From Flaveria trinervia (lineage: Eukaryota; Streptophyta; Magnoliopsida; Asterales; Asteraceae), in NCBI GenBank assembly GCA_025506515.1, contig CM046458.1:39228082-39292081 (forward strand): 64,000 nucleotides of DNA. The letters run 5' to 3'. Below the pieces are notes generated by a model. The model had not been told where the DNA came from. It ran no database searches and saw only the letters and a list, made by a program, of their open reading frames with translations. Made by a program: the position numbers and the translations under genes. Below are positions 22,201-33,690 of the stretch, one piece after another; position 1 is the first letter of the stretch, and each line of letters opens with the position of its first letter.

Positions 22201-22399
22201 GAAAATTTATAGGTTAAACGTGTTTTAGCCATAAAAATTAGAAATTTAGTAAACCCTAATTGCCTAAGGCCGTAGAAATCGAAACTTGATGAGCAGGGAA
22301 CGTCCAAGACAACTTTTGACACAAAAGATTGCGTTTTTTAGTGTAAAAACACAAATTTTTTATCAATCTTGATTGAATCACACGTAATCAAGAGCCAAA

Positions 22400-22411
22400 G
22401 CTCTGATACCA
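22400..22411 (-). other. C2 primer-binding site
   Basis: The minus strand reads TGGTATCAGAGC two bases after the LTR end CCTAACA: the initiator methionine tRNA complement. Confidence 0.93.
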
Positions 22412-22413
22412 CT

Positions 22414-23208
22414 TGTTAGGACCTGGTATTTAAACGAAATACCGAATGATTAACATGTAAACCAAACCAAATAGTGTGGAATCCTATTTGATTGGCGAAC
22501 CAATCAGTGAGAACGCACGTAGAATCAATAAAGTATTGAATCAAACGTTAAGAATCGATTAAGAATTAATATACAACGTTCTATGAACTTGGAGTATCAA
22601 CTTGGAGGTTTCTGGATGGCTAGGGTACTTCTGGAGTTGAAATAGAATGAATGCTTACGTTTTTCCACGAATTGGGTTGTATTTATAGGTTAGTATTGTT
22701 CATTCGTGCGACTGAACCATTAGTACGGTTCAGTTGTGTGATTGAACCATGCGGTTGATTCATCTGCACGACTGAGTGTTCAGTCATGCGACTGAGTCAA
22801 TCTTATGGTTCAATCATACGACTGAACCAGTCTCCTGGTTCAGTCGTGCGACTGAGTCATTTGTATGAAGTTATTCATGCGTATGGACTATTTAGGCCCA
22901 TGGACACTTAGTCGCATGGCCATTCTGACGCATGACCACTGTTGGGGCGCATGGTCCAGTCGGACACATTAGAACTTCACTTCACCAGGTTTGAGTGTAT
23001 TCAGCATTATAACTTTATGCATAACACTTCAAACAGTCACAAACCTAATTAACCAATTCAACATCAACTCATTAATGAAATATTAAACGTTAGAACTAAC
23101 AGACAATCAATATCATTTCATTAATCATTCTAACCATTACATCAGAATCAGACAAACAAGATCTATTACATTCATATCATGATCTAGGGACATACATGTA
23201 CCAATACA
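22414..23208 (-). repeat. C2 5' LTR
   Basis: On the minus strand it starts TGTATTGG and ends CCTAACA. The left edge is fixed by the primer-binding site; the right edge by the point where the G1 integrase frame (CWAEVG) stops. It contains both the CAGTCGTGCGACTGA array (22700-22860) and GCGCATGG words (22880-22955). It is similar to the C3 5' LTR, including GACGTAACG-like spacing around TTCCACGAATT. Confidence 0.85.
22680..22687 (-). promoter_or_regulatory. TATA box of C2 LTR
   Basis: CTATAAATAC on the minus strand, about 270 bp before the LTR end. C3 has CTATAATA at the aligned place (38153-38160). Confidence 0.65.
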
Positions 23209-24089
23209 CCTACTTCCGCCCAACACACCAGAGATCTACATTTTCTTCCATACAACTCCTCAAACGGAGCACATCCAATGCTTGTATGGTAGCTGTTGTT
23301 GTAAGAGAAGTCGATCAATGGTAAGTGGGTATCCCAACTCCCACCAAAATCAAGCACACATGCCCAAAGCATGTCCTCTAAGGTTTGTATCGTCCGTTCA
23401 CTTTGACCGTTGATTTGTGGATGATAGGTGGTACTCAAGTCTAAATGAGTACCATTGCCTTCTGAAGAGTCTACCCAAACCAAGATGTAAATCTACTGTC
23501 TCGATCAGATATAATTGACACAAGCACTCCATGCCTAGTCACTATCTCATTCACATATAACCTTGGTAACTTCTCCATTTTATAGTCCTCGCGAATAGGT
23601 AAGACATGAGCAGATTTCGTCATTCTATCCACTATGACCCAAATTGAATCATGCCCGCTACTTGTTCTAGGCAACTTAGTGATGAAATCCTTCGTTATAT
23701 TATTCGAGAATTTCCGGTTGTTGCAGCAGACCTGAAGGTTTTTGATGTTCGGCTTTGACTTTGGAACAAGTCAAGCATTCACTCACATACTTTGCAATAT
23801 CCTTTTTCATGCCTGACCACCAATACAACTCTTTAAGATCTTGATACATTTTGTCTGCACCAGGATGAACGGAATACTTGGACTTGTGTGCTTCATTCAT
23901 AACTAGGGTTCGAATATCACCCCACTTAGCCCATATACGATCCATGAAATACCATACACCATCTTCTTTATAGTTCATCTATTTGTCTAGCCCTCGAAAC
24001 TCTTCACATGCGACATTTTCTTCCTTTAGCGCTTCACCTTGCGCCAACAATTGCTCTTTCAAGTTTGATTGAATAGTCATCCCTAATGC
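23209..24089 (-). pseudogene. pol: G1 integrase, truncated by C2
   Basis: Zinc-binding H2C2 region at 23978-23700 (SVHPGADKMYQDLKELYWW, CLTCSKVKAEHQKP). Core at 23674-23471 with Asp in VIVDRMTKSAH and Asp in SIISDRDSRF. The third residue, Glu of INGQSERTIQTLEDML, is in frame 23483-23184. The protein stops at GRKCRSLVCWAEVG where C2 begins, so the C-terminal region is missing. Frame changes near 23690 and 23480 and a stop between zinc region and core. Confidence 0.87.
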
Positions 24090-24620
24090 TCACGCACATA
24101 GTGGTTTAACACGCTCCTTCCTACTCAAGGCATCAGCTACTACGTTCGCCTTTCCTAGATGATATCGAATCTCACAGTCATAATCACTTAAGAGTTCCAC
24201 CCATCTCCTTTGGCGCATATTCAGTTCCTTTTGATCAAAGATGTGTTGAAGGCTTCTATGATCGGTGTAGACGACACACTTAGTCCCATATAGATAATGC
24301 CTCCATATCTTTAGGGCGAATACCACTGCGGCTTGTTCCAGATCATGTGTCGTATAGTTCTTTTTGTGAACCTTAAGTTGACATGAGGCATAAGCAATCA
24401 CCTTGTCCTTTTGCATAAGCACACAACCTAGGCCTTGATGTGATGCATCGCAAAACACCACAAAATCATTCGACCCATCAGGAAGGGTTAATATCGGTGC
24501 ATTGCATAGTCTTTCCTTCAACGTCTGAAATGCCTCCTCTTGCTTTCGTCCCAATCAAACTTCTTATCCTTTTGTGTTAACATTGTCAACAGTTGTGCGA
24601 TCTTAGAGAAGTTTGCAATG
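24090..24620 (-). pseudogene. pol: G1 RNase H
   Basis: Frame 24554-24090: EEAFQTLKERLCNAPILTLP, DFVVFCDASHQGLGCVLMQ, YTTHDLEQAAVVFALKIWRH and VVYTDHRSLQHIFDQ. The DASHQG and TDH residues of RNase H are present, and Glu of DLEQAAVV (the usual DLELAAVV). It is separated from RT by a stop/shift near 24620 (LAGYYQ then stop). It degrades RNA in hybrids during reverse transcription. Confidence 0.87.
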
Positions 24621-24622
24621 AA

Positions 24623-26050
24623 TCACTGATAGTACCCAGCCAATCCCAAAAACTGTTGTATCTCTGATGGAGTCTTAGGAGCGTCCCACTTTTTAACTGC
24701 TTCGATCTTTCCAGGATCAACATGGATTCCCCTTTCATTAACCACGTGTCCCAAAAACTTCACTTCCCGCAACCAAAATTCACACTTCGAGAACTTGTCG
24801 TAAAGTTTCTCTTCCATCAACAATTTGAGTATCACTCGAAGGTGCTGTTTGTGGTCTTCCTTGGATCTAGAATAGATAAGTATATCATCTATAAACACGA
24901 TCACAAACTTGTCTAGATAGGGTTTACACACCCGGTTCATAAGATCCATGAACACTGCTGGAGCGTTGGTCAGTCCAAACGGCATAACTAAGAACTCGTA
25001 ATGCCCATATCGGGTCCTGAATGCTGTCTTTGGTATGTCCGCCTCATGGACCCGTAACTGGTGATAACCTGATCGGAGATCGATCTTAGAGAAATATGAC
25101 GCTCCCTGCAATTGATCAAATAGATCATCGATCTTGGGAAGTGGATATCGATTTTTCACAGTCAGCTTATTCAACTCTCGATAGTCTATGCACATTCGAA
25201 ACGTTCCATCCTTCTTCTTTACAAATAGTATCGGTGCTCCCCATGGCGAGTGACTTGGTCGTATGAAACCCTTATCTAGCAACTCTTGTAGTTGACTTGA
25301 CAGCTCTTGCATTTCCGACGGAGCTAACCGATATGGCGTCTTTGCTATTGGTGTCGCTCCAGGTACCAAGTCTATGCGGAATTCCACTTGTCGAGGAGGG
25401 TGTAAACCGGACAAATCGTCAGGGAATACTTCCGGGAAGTCTCGCACTACCAGAATGTCTTCCAGTTTCCCTTCCTCGGGTTTCTTCTCCACTACATGTG
25501 CCAAAAACGCATAGCATTGCCTCAGCATATAACGACGAGCTTTCATACATGAGATGATCTTTAGACTCCCTCCTGCTCGTTCTCCTTGAATCTTGAGCAC
25601 GTCACCATTAGGCATAGGGATCCGTACCACCTTCTCTCGGCAAATAATTTCAGCTCCACGCTTCGACAACCAATCCATTCCCACTACCACATCGAAACTT
25701 CCCAATCCAAAAGGTATTAAATCTATGTCAAAGGCATGATCTTCTAATGTAATCGTGTACCCTCTAATTATTTCACTAGCTCTCACAAATTTACCGTTCG
25801 CCATTTCTACTGAGAAGCTAGTCTCTAAACAACTACGATTCAAACCAAGTAAGGGTACAAATTCAGCAAACACGAAGCTATTGTCTGCCCCGGTATTGAA
25901 TAATACAGATGCAAAGTGATTATTGAGAAGGTACGTACCCGTAACGACATTCGGGTCCTGGCGCGCATCGTTTGCACCAATTACAAACGCACATCCTCGG
26001 GCATCATTTCCTTGGTTACCTTGCCCTTGATTACCAGCGATCGTCATCAC
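24623..26050 (-). pseudogene. pol: G1 protease and reverse transcriptase, one long frame
   Basis: An open frame of 475 codons. Protease: the motif reads SVLFNTGADNSFV, with Asn (25895-25897) where DTG is expected, so the catalytic Asp is gone. RT: KGFIRPSHSPWGAPILFVKK, FRMCIDYRELNKLTVKNRYP, DLRSGYHQLRV, FVIVFIDDILIYS (catalytic Asp pair intact) and FLGHVVNERGIHVD. It is in the same frame as gag, separated only by one TAA at 26057-26059. Best-preserved RT in the window. Confidence 0.9.
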
Positions 26051-26056
26051 TTGATT

Positions 26057-27383
26057 TTAGTTATTCCCTTGTTGACCCGGTGCCCGATTCAGCCTGGGGC
26101 ACACATTCCGATAATGGTCGGGGCTCCTACACTCGTAGCAAACTTTAACGTTTCCAGTTGGATTGATTGCATTGATTGGTGCAACCAAGTTGGGTGCCAT
26201 TCTACAGTCCTTTGCAAGATGCCCTGGGCGGCTACAATTAGCACAAACTCGGCACGACACCGCAACATGATGATGATAATTGCATTTCCCACACCTAGGA
26301 TGTGGCCCAACATAATCCTTTCTCCCTTGATTCACTGCCACAAAACCTCTAATCACCTTTGCCTTTTTATCAAACCTTCCACCTGGTTGTCTGCTTGATT
26401 CCCCCACGTCTCTCCTTTTCTCGCCACCTTTACCTAGTACTCCAGTTCTTACCATCTCACCTGTTAGAGTGCCCACCTTCAAGATTGCACTCTGGATAGT
26501 CAGGGGTGCCGCAGCAGTCACTAGGCCATGTATTTGAGGCACTAAACCCCAAATGTAATGCTCGATCCGCTTTGATTCAGGTGTCCCCAAGTGTGGCACC
26601 AGTCTTGCTAGCTCATGAAACCGGTCGGTGTAAGAAGCATGTCCCGACCCTACCATCGCATGATTCCAAAATTCATGCTCCAACTTCTGCATTTCATTCA
26701 TTGGAAAATATTCCTCACTTGCCAATGCTTTGAATTCCGCCCAAGTCATGGCCATTGCTGCCTCTATTCCATGAGCCTGCACTTGGGTATTCCACCATGT
26801 TAACGCTTTTCCCACCAACAAACATGTAGCATACTTCACCTTATGATTTTCAGCACAATTGCTGATGTCCATCACAGATTCCATCTTCTCAATCCATCGG
26901 GTCAAGGCAATGGCTCCACCTTTTCCATCAAACTCTTTTGGCTTACAGGTCATGAACTCCTTGTAAGTACAACCAACTCTTCCTCCATTTCTATTTCCAT
27001 TCATGTTTCCATTACCATTTCCATCACCCATTCCACCTCCTTCTCCATTGTCATTTCCACCACCATTTCCATGTTCATTTCATTATCCTCTTCATACCCG
27101 TCATTTTCATCATCATGCCCAGTACCCCTGTTACCACCTCTATTGTTATGATTGATGATATTGACACTCACCTGTGCCACTATGGTCGGAATGAGTGCTG
27201 CCAGTTATTGAGCAATCATGGCGGCTATATCAGGGTTTCCAGCTCCCTGGTTATTATCACTCTGCCCACTTTCATTTCCACCTACAGGTGCTTCACCCCT
27301 ACCTCCTGCACCTCTTCTCTACCTCTACCTCTTGGAACAGCACCACCACGACTAGCACTGCGAGTAATTCTTCTGGGCGGCAT
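26057..27383 (-). pseudogene. gag: G1 gag
   Basis: ATG at 27383 (MPPRRITRSASRGGAVPRGR) is the likely true start and shifts frame before 27031, from which 324 codons are open. Gag core: CTYKEFMTCKPKEFDGKGGA, RWIEKMESVMDISNCAENHK and WWNTQVQAHG. Knuckle CANCSRPGHLAKDC and a second, CYECRSPDHYRNVC, lie near the C terminus. The frame ends with a single TAA (26057-26059) that directly continues into protease; related polyproteins usually read through here, so it is either mutated CAA or a readthrough stop. Confidence 0.87.
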
Positions 27384-28095
27384 CTTTCTAATCAACATAG
27401 ACAATACGTAAGCCCCAAATCTTAACATCAATCATAAAGTAATACATGTGCAGTGAGTATCATTGCTGAGCTACGACCCTTTGAAGACCAGATTTTTTTT
27501 CAAGGAAATAGTTGGTTGCATAACCATTGAAATGCTAGAGAGGATGTTATCTCATAGGGACTGGGACCATTGTGACAATATGATCCCATGAGTCCTTTAG
27601 GTGAGTTAGAACTCACGTAAATAATAAGATGATGAATGATTCATCAAGATTGTTAAGGTTTCGTAAGGAACAAGACACTAATGTCCTAAGGTATGGAGTT
27701 GAGGATTCGTACTAACAATGACAGTTATCTTGCGAAAAGATTGACTAGACTTCGCATGCATGACAAATTGCAATTACGTGTGCACCCGTAATTGAAATTT
27801 GCTTTGCATGGTCAACCCCAACTCATCCTAACCGAGTCAAACTGCCTTGTCAAGTACAAAGTGTTATACAGGATAGAAATATCAAAGATATGATCGATAA
27901 TCAAAAGTTAATTATCCGAAGTTGAACAAAGGAAATGAAATAGAATCATTAACACATTGCAAATCATGAATAGTTTCCATAATTAAAGAACATACACGCA
28001 TAGTCAAATGCACATAAGTCCTGATATGCATTCTACATGTAGGTTCTTAGGTGATAGTCTAGGTCGAATGATCCACCTACTTCTCTATAACCAAT
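27384..28095 (-). other. G1 leader between primer-binding site and gag
   Basis: About 700 bp of AT-rich untranslated leader without recognisable repeats or ORFs. Confidence 0.6.
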
Positions 28096-28108
28096 GGCTC
28101 TGATACCA
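28096..28108 (-). other. G1 primer-binding site
   Basis: The minus strand reads TGGTATCAGAGCC, three bases after the LTR end GGGTGTGACA: initiator methionine tRNA type. Confidence 0.92.
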
Positions 28109-29514
28109 ATCTGTCACACCCCCACTTATAGCGGAAACACGAGGATGTAACGGACGGGATCGTCATAACATATCGTTAAATTAATAGAGATGCATTAAAT
28201 GATGAAGATCAACGTGTCATGAAGTCACCGGACACAAATAGACACTTGTGTCATGGTTATTCAGTTCACGACAAAGATAGTCATACAAAACAAATAAGTA
28301 TAAGTCCCACAACCTGGGAACAAGTAATCAAATGTGAATAACAAGTAAATGTCAAATGCAACTGTCGAAGACATCCAAAGTTTAAATGATGCAAGTCTAA
28401 GGTTATCGCTAAGGCAGCATCCCTAGCAATCCTCAATGATTATTACCTGAAAAGATATGCTCAAAATGGTCAACATAATGTTGGTGAGTTCACAGGTTTA
28501 AATGATAACAAAACTTGATGGTGTATAATAGTGTAGTAGGACATGAGTACATAGAGTTATAAGCAAGTAATATCACATGAGCATCACAACTAAACCTACG
28601 ACGTACACAAAGACTTTGTCGTAACATATTCACCCTAGGGCCCGTTCCTGGCCACTGTTAGTCTCAACTAGTATACTAACAAACAAGGGTGGGGGTGTCA
28701 ACCCAATTGTACAACCAATATCTGTCCATCGGCTCTAACACCGGAGTTAAATAGTTGTGAATACAGAACCACAAAGACAACTCATGCATGCACTGGATAA
28801 ATAATTACAAACAGTAAACACAACAGTCCCAAAAGAATTGAATAAGTTTACAACATAAAAAGGGTGAGCATACTTTTCCCCCTAGTTTATAAATGTTTAA
28901 TATGAAAACGGGGCTGCGAAACTCACCTTGAAATATGATGAAAATATGGTGAACAAAAGGGGCTTCAAAGGACGTGAGCAACGAATGATCAAACACCTAT
29001 AATAGTTGTAATTAAGTCTTTAGACACGTTCAATGAGAAATGTATGTCCCGCCGGTTTCGGGTCGGTTCACGTTCGATGTGTGACTCATACATTAAATAT
29101 ATATTTGTTTTACATAAATATAAATCCGATATGCTAAAATAATTAATATGCGACGACATAGTTTTCTCATGACATAATAATATTAATAATATTATAACAT
29201 GCTAAAAAATATGTTATGACTTTTAATTTGTATAAAATATAAAAATGAGTGATCTAATTGGAACACTTTTAAAACTTGAGTTACTTAATTGAAACACTTT
29301 TAAAAGTTGGTTACTATTTTACAAAGTTACCCCTAATAATAATGATAAAGTTAATATAATAATAACTATAATAATAGTAGTAATAATAATGATAATAATA
29401 TCAATAGTATGATAATTTTAATAAAATGATAGTTTTAATAATAATATTGGTAGCCATAATAGTAACAATGCTAATAAATGAAATGAATACACATAACACC
29501 ATTCACGCATAAGC

Positions 29515-30051
29515 GTCACTCACACACACTCATGTAACACCCCCTTAGACACATTCCACAAACACGGTTCACACCTATATATACACCCACAATCATATAC
29601 ACAAATACAAACAACACACATATATATAAACATGGACATGCATACAAACTCAAACAATACATACATACATACTTATATTTATATATATATATATAATAAT
29701 CCAACAATTAACACACACACACAACAAACGCAACAACACACATAGACACACACTCCAGCACACACACAATCACACACTGCAACACACACATAATACACGC
29801 ACACATACACACCATACACACACATCATACATACATATAATATATATACACATACACGGCTGCACTCACATACACGGTTGCACTCACATACACACACATA
29901 ATACATACATATAATATATCCATACAAGATGGCATACACACATCGGTCAACATATAGGCATACATACACATACACTATCGCACACACAACATGTACATAT
30001 ATACCTTCACTGTCATATATAAATGCACACACCATGTTCACACACATCATA

Positions 30052-30119
<68 letters not shown>

Positions 30120-30460
30120 AACATACACAACATACACACACATATATATATACATACATACAACAGCTCATGCAGATTATATACATACACACACAGCTCA
30201 ATCACGCAATATATATACATACACAATCTGCACATATGCACGCATACAATATACATACATATACAACCACACACAAAACATACATACGCGATATATACAT
30301 GCCATACATATCAATGCACATCCCTGCCGTGTATATATATACCCGCGGGGTACACACAGCAGCCGGAGGCTGCTGTGTTGGTTCCTTTCGACAATCGGCA
30401 CACGACGCGGGACACACACATATATACGTAGACATACGGGATCACACGAATCAAACCGAA
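29515..30460. repeat. CA/TA-rich simple repeats in G1 LTR
   Basis: Interspersed ACACAC, ACATAC and ATATAT tracts, with a pure AT run near 30056-30108. Low complexity, no unique content except short GC islands near 30340-30420. Confidence 0.9.
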
Positions 30461-30654
30461 CAACCGAACCAAATGTCAAATCGAAACGAAACGAAACGAG
30501 ACGAAACGAGATTCATGATGATCGGTTACCTGCGAAACGACCTAAACGGCGAGGCGGCGACGAATTGGGTTTGAAAGGGTGGTGCACGGCGGAGGGCGAG
30601 AGGGTCGAAGAATTGCATGGCGGGGGGCACGTTAGGGTTGACCGATTTTTAAGA

Positions 30655-30655
30655 A

Positions 30656-30690
<35 letters not shown>

Positions 30691-30893
30691 ATATATATTA
30701 TAGATATATATAGATACATAGATACATAGATATATATAGATACATAGATACATAGATATATATAGATACATAGATACATAGATATATATAGATACATAGA
30801 TACATATATATATATATATATAGATACATAGATACATATATATATACCTATATATATATACATATACATATATATATACACACATATATATAC

Positions 30894-30924
<31 letters not shown>

Positions 30925-31195
30925 CATATATATATATACATATATATATATATATTATATATATATATATATACATATATAGATATATACGTATATATAT
31001 GTATATATATACGTATATATATGTATATATACGTATATATATATACGTATATATATATACGTATATATATATATATACGTAAATATATATATACGTATAT
31101 ATATATATATACGTATATATATACGTATATATATACGTATATATATACGTATATATATTTGTATATATTATATATAAACATATACATATATATAT
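30655..31195. repeat. AT-rich microsatellite with ATAGATAC and ATACGTAT phases
   Basis: Three zones are visible: AT, then ATAGATAC repeats (30700-30840), AT again, then ATACGTATATAT repeats (30985-31160). The last zone is fully self-complementary. Confidence 0.92.
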
Positions 31196-31513
31196 ATTAA
31201 TTATATTTACATTTAGGAGCCTAGACTTTAAATTAATTATTCCCTCAAGTTTATTAAATTACAGTTAAACCCTTGACTTAATTATAATAATAATAATGTT
31301 ATTAATAATAATATTAATGATATTTACGAAAATAAAGATAAAAATAAAATAAATTTTATATTATTAGCGTCATTAAATATTAAGGTTGGCACGAAGGGAG
31401 ATACGACGAGATTCGGTTCGAAAATATATTAATTACGCAGAATAATAAATGCGCAAAAAGAGAATTAATGGATTTCGAGTCAATTGACGGACCTGATGGT
31501 GACGGATGTCACA

Positions 31514-32316
31514 ACGACCATCTTGTCGTTAGCTCAACTGTGCTGCGGGTTAGCTACCCTATTATGCACACAGGGCCAGTCGATTGAGATTGGCAGGACC
31601 TTTGTAGCGTGCCTTGGATGATTGGGTTGGCCTTGCATACAATAACAGTACCCTTTTGAGGGATATAGTTGACCCTTTCAAGGGATATAGTTGACCCTTT
31701 CGAGGGATATAGTTGACCCTTTCGAGGGATATAGTTGACCCTTTTGAGAGATATAGATGGCCTATCACCCGTTTTCCATCACGCATACAGTTTGGGGTAT
31801 TGCTCATTGGTCCATACAGAAAGTGAAAGATAAAGATAAAAGATTACAAAACATACAAGGCATACAGTAAAGATAATGAACAGTATATGTTCATATAGTT
31901 AATGCGTGCTCGCACATACAGTAAAGAGTTGTGTTTTATAGAAAAGAGTATTTTCATATACAACATATAGAAAGTATTTTATTACTTTTAAAACTAGAAC
32001 TCACTCAGCAACGCTGACTTTTATACATTTTCAGTTGGCAGGTAATTATTGCTGAGGATGGCACGAGGGTGAAGCCACTCGGCAGGGAAAGACTGACATC
32101 CATTCGTATTTTATGTTGTTGTTGTTCTGTAATGCAGTAAAACAATTCTTTTGTAAATAGTTAAACGATAATATATTGCTTAACGACAGTGGTTTAAATG
32201 AAATGAATGAATTTTGATAAATTATTTCCGCTGCTTAAGTTTGTATAATTATAATGTTTAATGTTTTAACTGCCGTGATTGACCAACTGTGAAGTTTCCG
32301 GGAACGGGGCCTTACA
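31514..32316 (+). repeat. G2 5' LTR, right part
   Basis: Aligns with the minus-strand G3 5' LTR (CTTGTCGTTAGCTCAACTGTG, GCATACAGTTTGGGGTATTG, AACTAGAACTCACTCAGCAA). It ends GGGGCCTTACA directly before the primer-binding site. The left part is displaced outside the window by G1. Confidence 0.88.
31651..31760 (+). repeat. 22-bp minisatellite, five units, in G2 LTR
   Basis: Units start at 31651, 31673, 31695, 31717 and 31739 with consensus CCCTTTCGAGGGATATAGTT plus GA. The G3 LTR has only a single related copy at the aligned place, so the array expanded in G2. Confidence 0.93.
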
Positions 32317-32319
32317 AGT

Positions 32320-32332
32320 TGGTATCAGAGCC
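32320..32332 (+). other. G2 primer-binding site
   Basis: TGGTATCAGAGCC three bases after the LTR end: initiator methionine tRNA type. Confidence 0.92.
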
Positions 32333-32675
32333 AAAGTTTAAGAGAATTGGGTTAAATAAACTTTTAAAACATAAACATAAATTGAAAATGGGACAAAAGG
32401 AGGAATGTCAGCCCGAGTAGCTACGTGCCATCAGGTATGTCTTTTCTTAATGTTAACCGGTATTATGTGCGCATGCTATTTGATTATGTGCTCTTAGTAG
32501 ATTTAGATACTGATTAAGTTAAGATAGAAGATGCTTGGGGTATGAAGAGTAAAGTAAGTGGGTAATCACAACTGGCCACTGTAATTAGGGACTTACTATA
32601 CTTGACATAAACTGAGTGTTACCTTGAATGACCGTGTTAGTGTTTGAATCTTATAGTGTGCGTTGAATCTTATAC
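32333..32675 (+). other. G2 leader
   Basis: Untranslated leader. CCATCAGGTATGTC (about 32428) resembles a splice donor, and GAATCTTATAG (about 32648) a possible acceptor; both are present in G3. Compared with G3, G2 jumps from this acceptor region straight into the middle of gag, having lost about 150 bp that include the gag start. Confidence 0.6.
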
Positions 32676-33640
32676 TTGACAATTCTACCATCTGTGGTGA
32701 CTGAAGTGATCAAGGCAGTAAGAGAAGAGGAAAGAAAAGAGAGAAATAGGTCCTCGGGAGGACGGGAGCAACTAGAACCAGAAACGGTCCTCTCTAATGA
32801 TGAGGAGGAGGAAGAAGAGGAGCCTGCGCCGGATGCGACTCGAGGCTGTAACTATGGGCGTTTATGAGATGCAAGCCCCCTACTTTCGATGGAAACGGCA
32901 CTGCTGCAGCTGCTCACCGATGGTTGCGGGAAATGGAGGCTGTCCTCGATGTCAGTGAGTGCCGTGAAGATCATAAGGTGAAATTCGCTACCCACTTTTT
33001 TATGAACTCAGCATTGTGCTGGTGGGCCAACATTGTCCAAGCCGAGGGTAGCAAGCCATTGGGAGAATAAGATGGCCTAAACTAAAGAAGTTAGTGATTG
33101 AGGAATTCTGTCCTCATAGAGAGATGTACAAGGTAGAAAGAGATTTCCTGCAGCTGGAGGCGGGAACGATGACACACCAACAGTACACCACTAAATTTAA
33201 TGAAATGGCACGGCTGGTGCCCGATCAAGTGACACCACTGTCACGAAAGATTAAAAGATACATCCAGGGGCTGCCAGCGGATATCCGTAGGCATATGATA
33301 GCCGCCCGACCGAGCACTTTTAGGTCGGCGGTTGATTTGGCTGGAAGATTATATGATGAGCGCGAGGTGGTGGTGGCTGAGGTGAAGAAGACGAGTGGGG
33401 ATGGAAGGAACAGGAATGGGAAGAGATTTGGACATGGTGGTTTTACATCAAAGAACAAGAAGGTGAAGGTGAACGACTGTGGAGTGTCGTCAAGATCAGG
33501 GCTGAGGAGGTGTGACAAATGTGGAAGGGAGCATACTGGTGAGTGCAGGATGGGGATGAACGTATGCTTCAGGTGTGGCTAGCCAGGCCACATCGGTAGA
33601 GATTGTAAGAAGCCGAGGGCAGAGAACTCTGGAGCAGAGT
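32676..33640 (+). pseudogene. gag: G2 gag, N-terminally deleted
   Basis: Picks up inside gag (LPSVVTEVIKAVREEERKER), while the related G3 starts with MAGRKSSK upstream. RCKPPTFDGNGTAAAAHRW, CREDHKVKFATHFF and LCWWANIVQAEG mark the gag core. Frame 33094-33582 continues with YTTKFNEMARLVPDQVTP and a CxxC-H-C motif (CDKCGREHTGEC). The final knuckle reads CFRCG-stop-PGHIGRDC, the stop being TAG at 33580-33582 for an expected Gln. At least one frameshift at about 33070. Confidence 0.87.
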
Positions 33641-33690
33641 AGAAGAAGACCGAGGAAGGAGGGCAGAGGGCAAGTGCTAGAGCTTACACT

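Larger units (their letters stand above)
1..23208 (-). mobile_element. C2: minus-strand Ty1/copia element, runs off left edge
   Basis: Reading leftward on the minus strand the order is 5' LTR (23208-22414), primer-binding site, gag, protease, integrase, RT, RNase H, a long non-coding stretch, and an extra ORF. Integrase before RT is the copia order. The extra ORF is split by insertion of C1 (728-13084) and continues in 727-1, so the 3' LTR lies outside the window. C2 is itself inserted in the integrase of gypsy element G1, whose reading frame stops exactly at the C2 LTR edge. C2 is the same family as C3 on the right: they share gag, the second zinc knuckle, the long 3' non-coding region and LTR motifs. 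All genes are broken. Boundaries are read by eye. The target duplication cannot be tested because the left end is missing. Confidence 0.85.
23209..31513 (-). mobile_element. G1: minus-strand Ty3/gypsy element, 3' part off window
   Basis: The order on the minus strand is 5' LTR (31513-28112), primer-binding site, gag, protease, RT, RNase H, integrase. RT before integrase is the gypsy order. The integrase is cut at 23209 by C2; the rest of integrase and the 3' LTR must lie left of the window. The right edge falls within the G2 5' LTR, where G2 sequence (CTTGTCGTTAGCTCAACTGTG) resumes after ACGAC, the presumed target duplication. Coding frames are comparatively well kept. Confidence 0.87.
28112..31513 (-). 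repeat. G1 5' LTR, 3.4 kb with long microsatellites
   Basis: On the minus strand it starts TGTGACATCC and ends GGGGGTGTGACA, the same ends as solo LTR S2. It contains an A/T trinucleotide-rich part (29330-29480), a CA-rich part (29515-30460), an AT run near 30056-30118 and a 540-bp AT/ACGT region (30655-31195). A GC-richer block (30340-30650) carries a splice-donor-like CGCAGGTAACC on the minus strand. Long translated frames over TATATA or ACACAC are repeat artefacts. Confidence 0.83.

Noticed and set aside
29534..29545. TGTAACACCCCC as a gypsy LTR start inside the G1 LTR
   Set aside because: Sequence after it does not match the G2/G3/S1 LTR, and no matching end or target duplication is found.
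29679..31187. Long ORFs of Tyr/Ile or Thr/His repeats on both strands
   Set aside because: Direct translation of AT and CA microsatellites in the G1 LTR; they lack stops only because the repeats lack them.
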